DNA of 64,000 bases from Dugong dugon (GCA_030035585.1 CM057464.1:28971465-29035464), one strand, 5' to 3'. Counted from the stretch's first letter, positions 23,159 to 35,733 are shown. The notes: a model not told the origin generated them from the letters alone. Numbers and translations: made by a program.

Positions 23159-26100
23159 TTTTATATTTTTTCCCATACAAAAATTTATACATACATTGTT
23201 ATGTGACACTAATTACTCTGCCCATACTGTGACAGCACATTCCTCCTTTCCACCCCTGATTCCCCATGTCCATTCAACCAGCTCCTAACCCTCTCTGCCT
23301 TCCCATCTCACCTCCGGACAGAAGCTGGCCATTTAGTCTCTTGTATCTACTTGAGCTACGAAGAACACTCCCCACGAACATCACTTTATGTCTCACAGTC
23401 CAGTCCAATCCCTGTCTGAAGAGTTGGCCTTGGAAATTGTTTTAGTTCTGGGCTGATAGGGAATCCAGGGACCATGCTTTCCGGGGTACCTCCAGCCTCA
23501 GGCAGACCATTAAGTCTGGTCTTCTTACTAGAATTTCAGTTCTGCACCCCACCTTTCTTCTGCTCCATCTGGGACACTCTGTTGTGTTCCCTGTCAGGGC
23601 AGTCATTGGTGGTAGCTGGGCACCATCTAGTTTTCCTGGTCTCAGTCTGATGAAGTCTCTGGTTTATGTGGCCCTTTCTGTCTCTTGGGCTACTACTTTC
23701 CTTGTGTCTTTGCTGTTCTTCATTCTCCTTTACTCCAGGTGGTTGGAAACAATTGATGCATCTTAGATGGCCACTTGCAAGCTTTTAAGACCCCAGACAC
23801 CACTCACCAAAGTAGGATGTAGAACATTTTCTTAGTAAGCTTTGTTATGCCAGTTGACCTAGATGTCCCCTGAAAGCATGGTACCCAGATCCCTACTCCT
23901 GCTACTCTGTCCCTCGAAGTGTTTGATTGTATTCAGGAAACTTCTTAGCTTTGGTTTAGTCCAGTTGTGCTGACTTCTCCTGTAGTGTGTGCTGTCCTTC
24001 CCTTCACCTAAGATAATTCTTATCTACTATCTAGTTAGTAAATAACCCTCTCCCTCCCTCCATACCCTCCTAACCATCAAAGAATGTTTTCTTCTGTGTT
24101 TAAACCTTTTCTTGACTTCTTATAATAGTGGTCTTGTACAATATTTGTCCTTCTGTGACTGACTAAATTCACTCAGCATAATGCCCTCCAGCTTCCTCCA
24201 TGTTATGTTTCACGGCTTCATCATTGTTCTTTATCGTTGCGTAGTATTCTGTTGTGTGGATATACCATGATTTGTTTATCCATTCATCTGTTCAGGGGCA
24301 CCAAGGTTGTTTCCATCTTTTTGCTATTGTGAACGGTGCTGCAATAAACATGGGTGTCCATATATCTATTTGTGTGATAGCTCTTATTTCTCTAGGATAT
24401 ACTGTAAGGAGCGGGATAGCTGGATTGTATGGTACTTCTATTTCTAGCTTTTTAAGGAAGTGCCAAATTGATTTCCAAAGTGGTTGTGCCATTTTACATT
24501 CCCACCAACAGTGTATAAGTGTTCTAGTCTCTCTACAACCTCTCCAGCATTTATTGTTTTGTGTTTTTTTGGATTAATGCTAGCCTTGTTGGGGTGAGAT
24601 GATATCTCATTGTAGTTTTGATCTGCATTTCTCTAACGGCTAATGATTGTGGGCATTTCTTCATGTGTCTGTTAGCTGCCTGAATATCTTCTTTGGTGAA
24701 GTGCCTGTTCATATCTGTTGCCCATTTCTTAATTAGGTTATTTATCTTTTTTTGTTGAGGTTTTGCAGTATCTTGTAGATTTTAGAGATTAGATGCTGAT
24801 TGGATTTGTCGTAGCAAAAAATTTTTTCCCAGTCTGTAGGTTGTCTTTTCACTCTTTTGGTGAAGTCTTTTGATGAGCATAAGTGTTTGATTTTTAGGAG
24901 CTCCCGTTTATCTTGTCTCTCTTCTAGTGCTTGTGCATTGTTACTTATGGTTCGTATTTTGTTTATGCCATGTATTAGGGCTCCTAGCATTGTCCCTATT
25001 TTTTCTTCCATGATCTTTATCATTTTTGATTTTATATTTAAGTCTTTGATCTATTTTGAGTTAGTTTTCATGCATGGTGTAAGGTATGGGTCTTGTTTTA
25101 GGTTTTTGCAGATGGATATCCAGTTATGCCAACACCATTTGTTAAAGAGATGGTCTTTTCCCCAGTTAACAGACTTTGGGGCTTTGTCAAATATCAGCTG
25201 CTCATAGGTGGATGAATTTATGTCTGGATTCCCAATTCTGTTCCATTATTCTATGTATCTGTTGTTGTACTAGTACCAGGCTGTTCTGACTACTGTGGCA
25301 GTATAATAGGTTCTAAAATCAGGTAGTGTGAGGCCACCCACTTTGTTCTTCTTCTTGAGTAATGCTTGGGGCTTCTTCCCTTTCTGTATGAAGTTGGTGA
25401 TTTGTTTCTCCTTCTCATTAAAAAATGCCAGTGGAATTTGGGTTGGAATTGCATTGTATCTGTAAATCGCTTGGGGTAGAATTGACATTTTCACAATTCA
25501 TACCTATCCATGAGCAAGGCATGTTTTTCCATTTATGCAGGTCTCTTTTGGTTTCTTGCAATAGTGTCTTGTAGTTTTCATTGTATAGATCTTTTACGTC
25601 TCTGGTTAGATTTATTCCTAAGTAATTTATTTTCTTGGGGGCTATTGTAAATGGTACTGATTTGGTGATTTCCTCTTCGAGGTCTCTTTGTTGGTGTAAA
25701 GGAATCTAACTGATTTTTGTATGTTTATCTTGTATCCTGAAACTTTGCTGAAATCTTCTATGAGTTCCAGTAGGTTTATTTGTGGATTCTTTGGGGTTTT
25801 CTGCGTATAAGATCATATCATCTGTGAATAGGGATACTTTGACTTCTTCCCTATCTATTTGGATGCCCTTTATTTCTTTTTCTAGCCTAACTGCTCTGGC
25901 TAGGACCTCCAGCACAATGTTGAATAATAGAGGTGATAAAGGGCATCCTTGTCTGGTTCCTGTTCTCAAGGGAATGCTTTCAAAGTCTCTCCATTTAAGA
26001 TGATGTTGGCTGTTGGTTTTGTATAAATGCCCTTACTTTCATTGAGGAATTTCCCTTCTATTCCTATTTTGTTGAGATTTTTTATCACGAATGGGTGTTG

Positions 26101-28183
26101 GACTTCGTCAATTGCCTTTTTGCATCGATTGATAAGATCATGTGGTTCTTGTTTTATTTATGTGATGGATTACATTGATTGTTCTTCTAATGTTTAACCA
26201 TCCCTGCATACCTGGTATAAATTCCACTTGATCATGGTGAATTATTTTTTTGATATGTTGCTGAATTCTACTGGCTAGAATTTTCTTGAGGATTTTTGTG
26301 TCAATGTTCATGAGGGATATTGGTCTGTAATTTTTTTTTGGGGGGGGATGTCTTTACCTGGTTTTGGTGTCAGGGTTATGCTGGCTTCATAGAATGAGTT
26401 TGGGAGTATTCCATCCCTTTCTATGCTCTAAAATACCGTTAGCAGTGGTGGTGTTAACTCTTCTCTGAAGTTTGTAGTAGAATTCTCCAGTGAAGCCATC
26501 CGGGCTAAGGCTTTTTTTTGTTGTTGTTGTTGGCAGTTTTTTAATAACCTTTTCAATCTCTTCTTTTGTTATGGGTTTATTTAGTTGTTCTACCTCTGTT
26601 TGTGTTCATTTAGGTAGGTAGTGAGTTTCTAGAAATTTGTCCATTTCCTCTAGGTTTTCAAATTTGTAAGAGTACAATTTTTCATAGTATTCTGTTAAGA
26701 TTCTTTTAATTTTCGGTTGGGTCTGTTGTGATATACCCATCTGATTTCTTATACGGGTTATCTGTTTCCTCTCCTGTTTTTCTTTTGTCAGTTTGGCCAA
26801 TGGTTTATCGATTTTGTTGATCTTTTCCAAGAACCAGCTTTTGGTCTTGTTAAGTCTTTGAATTGTTTTTCTTTATTTCATTTAATTCTGCTCTAATTCT
26901 TATTATTTCCTTTCTTCGAGTGCCTGAAGGCTTCTTTTGCTGCTCTCTTTCTACTTGTTCCAGTTGTAGGGTTAATTCGTTGATTATGAGCCTTTCTTCT
27001 TTTTGGATGTGTGCATTTATTGCTATAAACTGACCTCTGAGCACTGCTTTTGCTGTGTTCCAAAGGTTCTGGTAGGATGTGTTTCCATTTTCATTTGATT
27101 CTATGAATTTCTTTATTCCATCCTTAATTTCTTCTGTAACCCAGTCATTTTTGAGCAAGGTGTTGTTCAGTTTCCATGTGTTTGATTTTTTTACCTTGCT
27201 TTTTCTGTTGTCGATTTCTACTTTTATGGCTTTATGGTCAGACTAGATGCTTTGTAATATTTCAATGCTTTGGATTTTGTTAACGCTTACTTTATGGCCT
27301 AATATGTGGTCTGTTCTGGAGAATGTTCCATGTGCGTTGGAAAAGAAAGTATACTTGGCTGCTGTTGCGTGGAGTGTTCAGTATACGTCTATGAGATCAA
27401 GTTGGTTGATTGTAGCATTTAGATCTTCCGTGTCTTTGTTGAGCTTCTATCTGGATGTTCTGTCCTTCACCAAAAGTGGTGTATTGAAGTTTCCTACTAT
27501 ATTATGGAGCTGTCTATCTTTCTTTTCAGTGCTGTTAGAGTTTATATATTTTGGAGCCCTGTCATTGGGTGCATAAATATTTATTATAGTTATGTCCTCC
27601 TGGTATGTTGAGCATTTAATCAAAATATAGTGTTATTCCTTATCCTTTGTGGTGGATTTTACTTTAAAGTCTATTTTGTCAGAGATTAATATTGCCACTC
27701 CTGCTGGTTTTGGGTGGTGTTTGCTTGACATATTTCTTTCTGTTCTTTGAGTTTTACTTTGTGTCTTTAAGTCTAAGGTGTGTCTCTTGTAGGCAGCATA
27801 TAGATGGATCATGATTTTTTATCCAATCTGCCACTGTCTGTCTCTCTATGGGTGCATTTAGTCCATTTACATTCAGCATAATTATTGATAGTTATGAGTT
27901 TAGTGCTGTCATTTGGATGTCTTTTTTTGTGTGTTATGCAGAGTTTCTTTATTCCATTTAATTTTCTGTGCTGAGTCATTTTTCTTTATGTATTTTCATT
28001 GCTGTTGATTTTGTGTTTGCTGCGTCTTTATATTTTTCTTGTTTTTTATTTTGACTTGTAGGATTGTTAGTTTCCTTTGTGGTTAGGTTACCTTAATATT
28101 TACCCTTATTTTTCTAAGTTTACACCAGTCTTTTATTTCTTTCTATCACCTTGACTTCCTCTCCATATGAAAAATCTATGTCT
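23159..28183 (-). mobile_element. 5'-truncated L1 LINE, lineage II
   Basis: Runs on the minus strand from within the ORF1-ORF2 spacer (28183) through a broken ORF2 (27912 down to about 24190) to the 3'UTR and T-rich tail at 23159. The 17-base direct repeats on both sides show a regular target-primed insertion with 5' truncation. The RT active-site box is FTDD, as in the L1 at 52-59.6 kb. Many stops and frameshifts, so it is not functional. Confidence 0.93.
24190..27912 (-). pseudogene. Broken L1 ORF2, lineage II
   Basis: ATG (complement of CAT 27910-27912) starts MTAL as in the copy at 56811. Recognisable pieces are the RT palm ([16 protein letters not shown], then [15 protein letters not shown]) at 25969-25706 and the thumb region at 25494-25270. 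The 5' third of ORF2 (endonuclease) is badly decayed. Confidence 0.85.
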
Positions 28184-28200
28184 ACAAAAAAATTACTTGT
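28184..28200. repeat. Target-site duplication, right copy
   Basis: AAAAATTACTTGTTCTT, exact match to 23142-23158. Confidence 0.85.
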
Positions 28201-29138
28201 TCTTATCAAATTATGAGCATTTTTGTTTTTTACTTCTGTATTAGCGGTCACTCTACCATGCAGAAGTTTACTGTATCTTTTGAGTAAATATAGCCATGTT
28301 TTATATAATTAAAATGTATTTGCATGGTTTATTGTTTTTGTATGATGCTTTGTTGCTAATAGTTCATGTATCTTAATACTTTGCATGATGTTTTTCACAA
28401 ACAGGATAGAAACTTTTTGATTTAAACCGTGTGGAAATTCAGCACATTAGAAGTTATTTCTATCTGACATGGATATTAAACTTCATTATGTAAAGTAGTT
28501 TTTTTATAGCTTCATTTGCATATTGTATAGTTGATGAAAATTTTGTGTATATTTCAAATAAATGATTGTGTTTTGTTTCATGAAACATTATTACAGAAAC
28601 ACAGGTCCAGAATTTTTGTTACCACAAATAAATGTATCTTTAAAAATAGAGATGAGATTACACACATTATACACATTTTGTATAAATATAAAATCTACAT
28701 TTTTACAGGCATATTAAGAGAGATTGAGTAAAATTCTGCTTCACTTTGTGGGATATTCACTGCTTTGATTCTACTGAATTGAAATAGTTTTGTTTTTCCC
28801 TCCATGTTTGAGAAACAAAACAGTTAAGCAAAAGCATTTTGTCTTCTTTCTACTATGTGTGATTTGGGTACCATGACTAAGGAGAGTACATTAATGTACC
28901 TCTTGAACACAAGAATGCTAGGGTTCAATCTCTATAGACTACATGGTTGTCATTAGAAACTTCCCGTAGCAAACAGTGACTGTAATTTCTACAAGGTATT
29001 GTGAAATTGCTAGCCTATATTTATTATAAAATACTTATGAAATTAAACATACAGGTTTCCTGAAGGTTTATAAGTGATTTTTCTTCCTCCTAATGGGACC
29101 TTAATCCACCACATCATTGTAAAGGTCTCTCAAATGCC
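28201..29138. other. Unassigned intergenic DNA
   Basis: AT-rich, no gene or repeat family recognised. Confidence 0.5.
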
Positions 29139-29316
29139 CTCACAGTTAAACTCAATTTCCCATTGAAAAGACACATGAGAAGTGTTCGGCACTTCTCTCC
29201 ACTGGTTTAATAAATTCTTTGGGTTGGTAATAATAAAAGTGATTTTGAAAATGCAAAATAAATAAACCAACAAAAACCCTACATTAAGTTCAAAACGAGA
29301 TGAGGCAACTCCACTT
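29139..29316. repeat. Long direct repeat flanking the RTE copy, left
   Basis: About 178 bases (from CCTCACAGTTAAACTCAATT to GATGAGGCAACTCCAC) repeated at 30672-30842 in the same orientation, roughly 85-90% identical by eye with a 4-base indel. The unit contains GGGTTGGTAATAATAAAA in both copies. The RTE insertion lies exactly between the two. Confidence 0.88.
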
Positions 29317-30672
29317 GTTCTTAGGTGCGGTCGAGTCAGTTCCCACTCATAGTGATCCGATGCACAACAGAATGAAACACTGCTCAGTCCTGCAGCATCC
29401 TCACAATCATTGTTACACTTGAGTCCATCTTGTTGAGGGTCTTCCTCTTTTTGACTGACCCTCTCCCAAGCATGATGTCCTTCTCCAAGGACTGATCCCT
29501 CCCGATAACACGTCCAAAGTATGTGAGACGAAGTCTCGCCATCCTTGCTTCTAAGGAGCATTCTGGCTGTACTTCTTTTAAGACAGATTTGTTTGTTCTT
29601 CTGGCAGTTCATGGTATATTCAATATTCTTCACCAACACCATAATTCAAAGACATCAATTCTTCAGTCTTCCTTATTCATTGTCCAGCTTTCACATGCAT
29701 ATGGGGCGATTGAAAACACCATGGTTTGGGTCAGGCACACCTTAGTCCTCAAGGCGACATCTTTGCTTTTTAACACTTTAAAGAGGTCTCTTGCAGCAGA
29801 TTTGCCCAATACAATGTGTCGTTTGATTTCTCAACTTGCTGCTTCCATGGGTATTGATTGTGGATCCAAGTAAAATGAAATCCTTGACAACTTCAGTCTA
29901 TTCTCTGTTTATCATGATGTTGCTTATTGGTCCAGTTGTGAGGATTTTTGTTTTCTTTAAAGTGTAATCTATACTGAAGGTTGTGGTCTTTGATCTTCAT
30001 CAATAAGTGCTTCAAGTCCTCTTCACTTTCAGCAAGCAAGCTTATGTCATCTGCATAATGCAGGTTAATGAGTCTTCCTCCAATCCTGATGCTATGTTCT
30101 TCATATAGTCCAACTTCTCAGCTTATTTGCTCAGCATACAGAATGAATAACTATGTTGAAAGGATACAACGCTGACTCACACCTTTCCTGACTTTAAACC
30201 AAGTCGTATCCCCTTGTTCTGTTCGAACAACTTCCTCTTGATGTATGTACATGTTCCTCAGGAGCACAATTAAGTGTCCTGGAATTCCCATTCTTCCCAA
30301 TGTTATCCATAATTTGTTATGATCCACACAGTTGAATGCCTTTGCATAGTCAATAAAACACAGATAAACATCTTTCTGGTATTCCCTGCTTAGCCAGGAC
30401 CCATCTGACAATCAGCAATGATATTCCTGGTTCCAAGTCATCTTCTGACTCTGGCTTGAATTTTTGGCAGTTCCCTGTCTATGTACTGTTGCAATCGCTT
30501 TTGAATCATCTTCAGCAAAATTTTACTTGCGTGTAACATTAATGATATTGTTTGATAATTTCTGTATTTGGTTGGATAACCTTTCTTTTGGAATAGGCAT
30601 AAATATGGACCTCTTCTGGTCTGTTGACCAGGTAGCTGTCTTCCAAATATTTTGGCATAGACAAGTGAGCCC
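29317..30672 (-). mobile_element. RTE (BovB-like) LINE, 5'-truncated
   Basis: The minus strand encodes RTE-clade reverse transcriptase. A piece at 30411-30151 reads CFIDYAKAFNCVDHNKLW, then GIPGHLIVLLRNMY, the typical RTE/BovB motif A region. A YADD active-site box is readable at 30057-30043. The 3' end (CAAAGTATGTGAGACGAAGT in complement view) is the same sequence as the RTE tails at 37.3-38.3 kb and 39.8-40.2 kb and as the SINE tails. No intact frame remains. The 5' part with the endonuclease is absent. Confidence 0.92.
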
Positions 30673-30842
30673 TCATAGACTCAATTTCTCATTTAAAAGA
30701 CAGATGATATAGCAATATCCTGCACTTCTCTCCATTGATTTAACAAATTCATTGGGTTGGTAATAATAAAAATGATTTTAAAAGTGCAAAATAAACCAAC
30801 AAAAACCCTACCTTAAGTTCAAAATTAGATAAGGGAACTCTA
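30672..30842. repeat. Long direct repeat flanking the RTE copy, right
   Basis: About 171-base copy of 29139-29316, starting CCTCATAGACTCAATTT and ending AGATAAGGGAACTCTAC. Best read as a very long target-site duplication or a local tandem duplication split by the insertion. Confidence 0.88.
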
Positions 30843-31007
30843 CCTGGTGCCACCGAATTCTCTCTTTTTAGATACAGATATCTGGTTTTAAGAATTGTCT
30901 TGGTTCTCCCCTGATTCCCTGGCTGCTAATTCATTGGCTTCTCTTCCTTTTCTTTTCAATCTTCACAGTCTTTCAGAGCAATGACAACCAGTTATGTGAT
31001 AAATCAT
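30843..31007. other. Short unassigned spacer
   Basis: No feature recognised between the RTE flank and the next SINE. Confidence 0.4.
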
Positions 31008-31206
31008 TTGCCTGAAGAGTCAGCTCCAACTCATGGCAACTACATGTGTGTCAGAATACAGCTGTGTGCCCCAGGATTTTCAGTGCCTGGTTTTTTGGAA
31101 GTAGATTGCCAGGCCCTTTCTTCTGAGGTGCTTTTGATGGACTAAAACTTCCAACTTTTCAGTTAGCAGCCAAGTGCATTAACCATCTGCACCACTCGGG
31201 GGCTTC
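31008..31206 (-). mobile_element. Afrotherian SINE
   Basis: Reverse complement: starts with the tail GTCAGCTCCAACTCATGGCA and ends with the head (AACCATCTGCACCACTCGGG). Confidence 0.88.
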
Positions 31207-31483
31207 TGTATCTCCAAGCCAGACCTCTTCCTTTGAGCTCCAGGCCTGTATATGTAACTCTCAATTGGGTATCACATAGTTACCTCAAACACAAATAGTC
31301 TATTTTCTTGAAAACCTATTTCTATTTTTATATTGCCCAACCTGGTTAATGATTCTAGTCACTACCCAACCCAGAAACCTGGAGTCAATATTGCCTTTTT
31401 ACCTAATGTTAAATTATTACCATCCCCTCACTCTCTGTCAAATCAGTCATGAAGTTCTTTTCGTTCCCTTCTTCTTCTCCTCC

Positions 31484-31512
31484 TCTTCCTCTTTCCTTTT
31501 CTTCTTCTTTGC
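31484..31512. repeat. Polypyrimidine (CTT)n-like tract
   Basis: Dense TTCTTCTTCTCCTCCTCTTC run. Confidence 0.8.
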
Positions 31513-31544
31513 CTATCTGATGCTTGAGAAATGTTAGCTCACTG

Positions 31545-32460
31545 TATATTAATAGATATTTTCTTGATCTCTATTAAGGCTGAATATCTTTCATATGTTT
31601 ATTGTCCATAAGGGTTTCTCTTCATTGGTTCATATGCTCATCTAATTTTTTCTGCTGGGTTGTGAATTTTGTTACTGCTTTGTAGGTCTTCATTATATAT
31701 TCTTCATAACCTTTGCTGAGTATATGCTTTACAAATATCTCTGCCAGCTTATGGTTTATTGTTTTTGCTTTTTAGAAATGATATCAGCCTAGAGAAGTTT
31801 TTAACCCTAATGTAGTCAAATGTATTAATCTTTTTAATAGTTTGTTTTTGTTCCTGATTTAAAAAATTGGTCTGAACTCTGAAGTTAATTATATTCTATA
31901 ATTCTTTCTTAAAAATTTTAAGTTTTATTTTTTCATATTTAGGGCTTTTTTTACAAAGAAAGTATGTGTATGTGTGTTGGGGTTCTTGTTGTTAGGTGCC
32001 GGCGAGTCAGTTCCAACTCATAGCGACCCTATAGGACAGGGTAGAACCGTCCCACAGGGTTGATGAATTCGAGCTGCCAACTTTTTGGTTAACAGCCATA
32101 GCTCTTAACCACTGTGCCACCAGTAATCCATGTTGAGGTTAGGAGTCTAATCATCCATATAGACAACAAATTGTTTTATGGCCATTTATTGCACACTGTC
32201 TTTTTATGCCATCTCAGTCATATATTAAGTTCTTATGTATTTAGGGAAATTCCTGGCCCAAGATCCCAATATTGGAGAAGAATCTTTTTTCTTTGCCAGG
32301 TCCTAAATTATGTAATGGGATTTTTTTTGGTCAGTGAACATACAAGAGAGGATACTCATTCAAAGGCAATTGTCAATAAATTCTCTTCATTTTCTTCTCA
32401 AGATAACATTAAATTTTTATCATATACTATCCACACTGGTTTCCTAGACTTCATCTAATG
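31545..32460 (-). mobile_element. Ancient L1 fragment (ORF2 3' part), split by a SINE
   Basis: Complement-strand L1 phrases such as ATCTTTCATATGTTTATTG, CTGCTGGGTTGTGAATTTTG and AATATCTCTGCCAGCTTATG resemble an old mammalian L1M-type ORF2 3' region. The SINE at 31975-32133 sits inside it. Highly diverged, far older than the other L1s here. Confidence 0.7.
31975..32133 (-). mobile_element. Afrotherian SINE, well preserved
   Basis: Reverse complement: GTGCCGGCGAGTCAGTTCCA, then AGCGACCCTATAGGACAGGG, with head CTCTTAACCACTGTGCCACC at the right end. Confidence 0.93.
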
Positions 32461-32909
32461 AGTGTCCTTTCATAGAAGGGCACCAGAGGCTGTGGCAGTG
32501 GAGAAGTGGATCCAAAGAGGGCTGCCTGGGGTCAAGCTCCTCAGACACAACCTGGACACTGACTCTCCACCTGTGTGGTGATGGTTTTTTTTTTTTCTCT
32601 CATATTCAGGATGGTTAACAGTGATGAGCTACAATAAGAATATGTCTCATTTAAGGTATTAAAAGCAGGTTTCCTCTCTTCTCTAATAAAATCATTAGAG
32701 AGTAGCAAGCAAACAAATAATGCTTATGACAATGTGCAATATAGAAATGACATGTGATACTTCATCCTTTGTTCCTTCTAATAGTTTATTAAGCCCTTAT
32801 ATTAATAATAACTCCTTATGTTCATGACAAATGTCCATCATCTTGGACTACAGAGGAGGGTTATATCCATAGATTCTTGATCTGATGGCCTGTTTCAGTC
32901 CTGTTTTAT
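32461..32909. other. Unassigned DNA within or beside the ancient L1
   Basis: No family recognised. A T-run lies near 32587-32598. Confidence 0.4.
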
Positions 32910-33602
32910 GATCTCTTTATTTCCCTATGCCAGAATTTCACCTTTGAATTACTGTCGTTTTATAACAAATGATGACTTGTTGAGTAAATCTCCCTTCCTT
33001 ATACTTAATTGAAAAATATTTTGGCTCTTTACTCTTCCACCTAAATTTATAGGATCAACTGGTCAGGTTCTGTGAAAAACCTTGTTGACGTTTTGATTGG
33101 AACTGCATAAGTCTTTATAAATTTGGAACATCCATTTAAATATCAGGTCTTTTAAAAAGTCCTCTCAAAATGTTGTATAATTTTCATTGTAAGGTCTTGA
33201 ATATCTTTTAATACATTTATAGTTCTGTTGATATTTTGAATGGAATGATTTAAAAAATTGTGTATTCCAATCATTTATTAATGGTATCTAAGATGTTGTT
33301 GAATTTTGTAAACTGAACTTGTATTTAGCACTTTGCTAAACTCTTTTATTAGAGGTTGTTTGTAGTTTCTGTAGGATTTTTATGAAGAATAATATTATCC
33401 AAAAAATATAACTTTTTTATTCCAATCCTTAGAATTATTATTTTTTCTTATCTTACTGAACTAGCTAGAACCTTAAGGACATGTTGAGTGGAAGCAGCAA
33501 TAGCAAATATCTTTGTCTTGTCCTGACATTAAGGCAATGCTTCTAGAATTTAACATTGTGATATTTGCTTAGGTTTTTGATTATTGTTAGTCTTGTTATC
33601 TG

Positions 33603-33660
33603 TTGTAGGTTGAGTCGACCCCTGACTCATGGGACCCCAAGCACAACAGAAGTAAATGCT
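33603..33660 (-). mobile_element. Short SINE/RTE tail fragment
   Basis: GTAGGTTGAGTCGACCCCTG and CATGGGACCCCAAGCACAAC resemble the reverse complement of the SINE/RTE 3' tail. Confidence 0.55.
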
Positions 33661-33860
33661 GTAAATTTCCCTTTTATTCCTAGCTTTCTAAGAAGTGTTT
33701 TATCTACAACTATGTATGGATGGTGAATTTCATAAAATTTTGCATCCATTAAGATACCCATCATTTCTCCTTCAGTTTTTTTAATGTTGTGAATTACAAT
33801 CCTTTTTACCTAATGTTAAATCATTCTTGCATTCCTAGCACAAATAGTAATTGATGATAT

Positions 33861-34032
33861 TGGAGCCTTGGTGGCACTGTAGTTAAGTATTTGGCTGCTA
33901 GCCAAAAGCCGACCATTCAAATGCACCAGCTACTCCTTGGAAACCCTATGGGGCAGTTCTACTCTGTCCTATATGGTCGCTATGAGTTAGAATTGACTTG
34001 ATGGCAATGAGTTTGATTTTTTTTTTTTTTTA
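33861..34032 (+). mobile_element. Afrotherian SINE with poly(T) end
   Basis: Head TTGGAGCCTTGGTGGCACTG, tail GGCAGTTCTACTCTGTCCTA, ending in TTGATT followed by a T-run. Confidence 0.92.
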
Positions 34033-34065
34033 AGTATACATTGTTGTATATTGTTAGATTTGAAG

Positions 34066-34262
34066 TCCCTGTATGGTGCAGATGGTTAACTTGCTTGGCT
34101 GCTAAACTAATGGTTGGGGGTTTGAGTCCACCCAGAGGTGCCTCGGAAGAAAGGCCTAGTGATCTACTTCTGAAAACAATCACCCATCAAAAACCCGATG
34201 GAGCATAGTTCTACTCTGACACACACTATGAGTCAGGATTAACTTGACACACTATTTTTTGT
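34066..34262 (+). mobile_element. Afrotherian SINE
   Basis: Head AGTCCCTGTATGGTGCAGAT, body GAAAGGCCTAGTGATCTACT, tail GAGCATAGTTCTACTCTGAC. Confidence 0.9.
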
Positions 34263-34299
34263 TTGTTTTTTAGATTTAATTTGCTAAAAAAAAGCAAAC

Positions 34300-34470
34300 A
34301 AAAGAAACCAACAAACCTGTTGCCATCGAGTCAATTCCAACTCATAGCGACCCTGTAGTACAGAGTAGAACTGCCCCATAGGGTTTCCAAGAAGCAACTG
34401 GTGGATTTGAACTGTTAACCTTTTTGATTAGCAGCTGAGCTCTTAACCACTGTGCAAGCAGGTCTCCAAT
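34300..34470 (-). mobile_element. Afrotherian SINE, well preserved
   Basis: Reverse complement: GTTGCCATCGAGTCAATTCC, then GAACTGCCCCATAGGGTTTC, with the head GAGCTCTTAACCACTGTGC at the right. Confidence 0.93.
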
Positions 34471-35304
34471 TTTCTAATAGACTTTTTATATCTATGTTTG
34501 TAAATGGAATTGGTCTATTTTGATTGTTTCTTATCCTCTTTCTGGCTTTAATATCGAGGTTATGTTAGCTTTATAAAATGAGGAGGAAAGGTTTTCCTCC
34601 TTTTCTATTCACTGAAAAATTTGTAGATATGTATCATGTCTTCCTTGAATATCTGAGTATCTATAAAACTGCCTGGACCTTGCATATTGTATATGTGTAT
34701 ATGTGTTTAAAAATTAATTCCTTTAATTTTTTTATACATAATATACGCATATATATTCAAGTTTTTTATTTATTGAATTAGTTTGACTATTTACATTTAC
34801 TTTGAAAATTGTTCATTTCTTTTATGTTTTCAAATTTATCTGCCTCAAGTTTTAGGGCTTTTAAAAACTCTTACCTAAATGTAGTCGTGTTTTGACTTTG
34901 TTTTTTCTAAAATTGTTTGTATCTGCCTTTTCTCTTTTTTCATCAATATTGCCAGATATTTGTATACTAATCTTTAAAAAATTTTGATTTTGATCTCTGC
35001 CCTGTTTCTTTTTCTGTTTCATTATCTCTCTCTGTTCCTGTCTCTAATATTTCCTCCCTTCTTTGTTTTTTTTTTAATCTCATTAAGTTTAATGCCTTGC
35101 TAATTACATTTTTTACTTAATTGATTTCTAATACATGCATTTGAGGCTATAAATCTAATAGTATCACTTTAGCTATAACCCACACATTTGATATAAATTA
35201 TTTTTTATTGTCATTTGGCTCTAAATGGTTTTTGTAATTTTCCCTATGATTTCTTTATTGACTCATGAATTATTTCAAAGGTTTTAAAGATGTGTATAGG
35301 AGAT

Positions 35305-35733
35305 GCTGTTGGTGCCCCATCCAGATCCCATTTTACTTGACCAGTGTACCCATCCTAGAAAGACTGTGAGTGTTGAATGTTAATGGCTCACAGTTGCCAC
35401 TTTCTTCAGAGAATTGCCTCAGACAAAGGAAAGCTGCCTTGTCCAGGGGGTTACATTCTTGCAATGGTAGCTTGCAGTCAATGACTGACTAACATGGGAG
35501 GGAAAAATGGTGACCTCCTGCCTTATGGTGGGACTGTGTGAGGCAACTTGTACTCCAGAGCACCCTGTGGGATCAGGTTGAAGCTACTTTTCAGCTGAGC
35601 CACATCCTTGCTTTGCTTCTCCGCCTGCCCTATCCTGATTCTCTCATTTCCCTTCTCCTAAGAACACTCCCTCAGTAAATATGCATCCCTATCTCAGGAT
35701 TTGCATCTAGAGACCCAGCCTCAGATAAGGGTA
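35305..35733 (+). mobile_element. Possible solo LTR fossil (ERVL-type)
   Basis: Starts TGTTGGTGCCCCATCC and ends GACCCAGCCTCAGATAAGG through GTAACA, with an A-rich signal-like phrase (CAGTAAATATGCAT) near the right end. This layout resembles old mammalian ERVL-group LTRs. No internal region. Old and diverged; the family is not certain. Confidence 0.42.

Larger units (their letters stand above)
32910..35304 (-). mobile_element. Ancient L1 (ORF2 region), riddled with SINEs
   Basis: Complement-strand ancient L1: ATTGGAACTGCATAAG-like, TTGATATTTTGAATGGAATG, then a palm region around 33470-33540 (GTCTTGTCCTGACATTAAGG). It continues after the SINE cluster with GTTATGTTAGCTTTATAAAA and AATTATTTCAAAGGTTTTAA. 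Probably the same old insertion as 31545-32460. SINE-derived inserts lie at 33603-33660, 33861-34025, 34066-34262 and 34300-34470. Confidence 0.7.

Noticed and set aside
29130-29873. Open frames of 116-170 codons around the RTE 3' end as a host gene
   Set aside because: They run across the RTE 3' segment and its flanking repeat. The sequence is the same as other RTE tails in the window.
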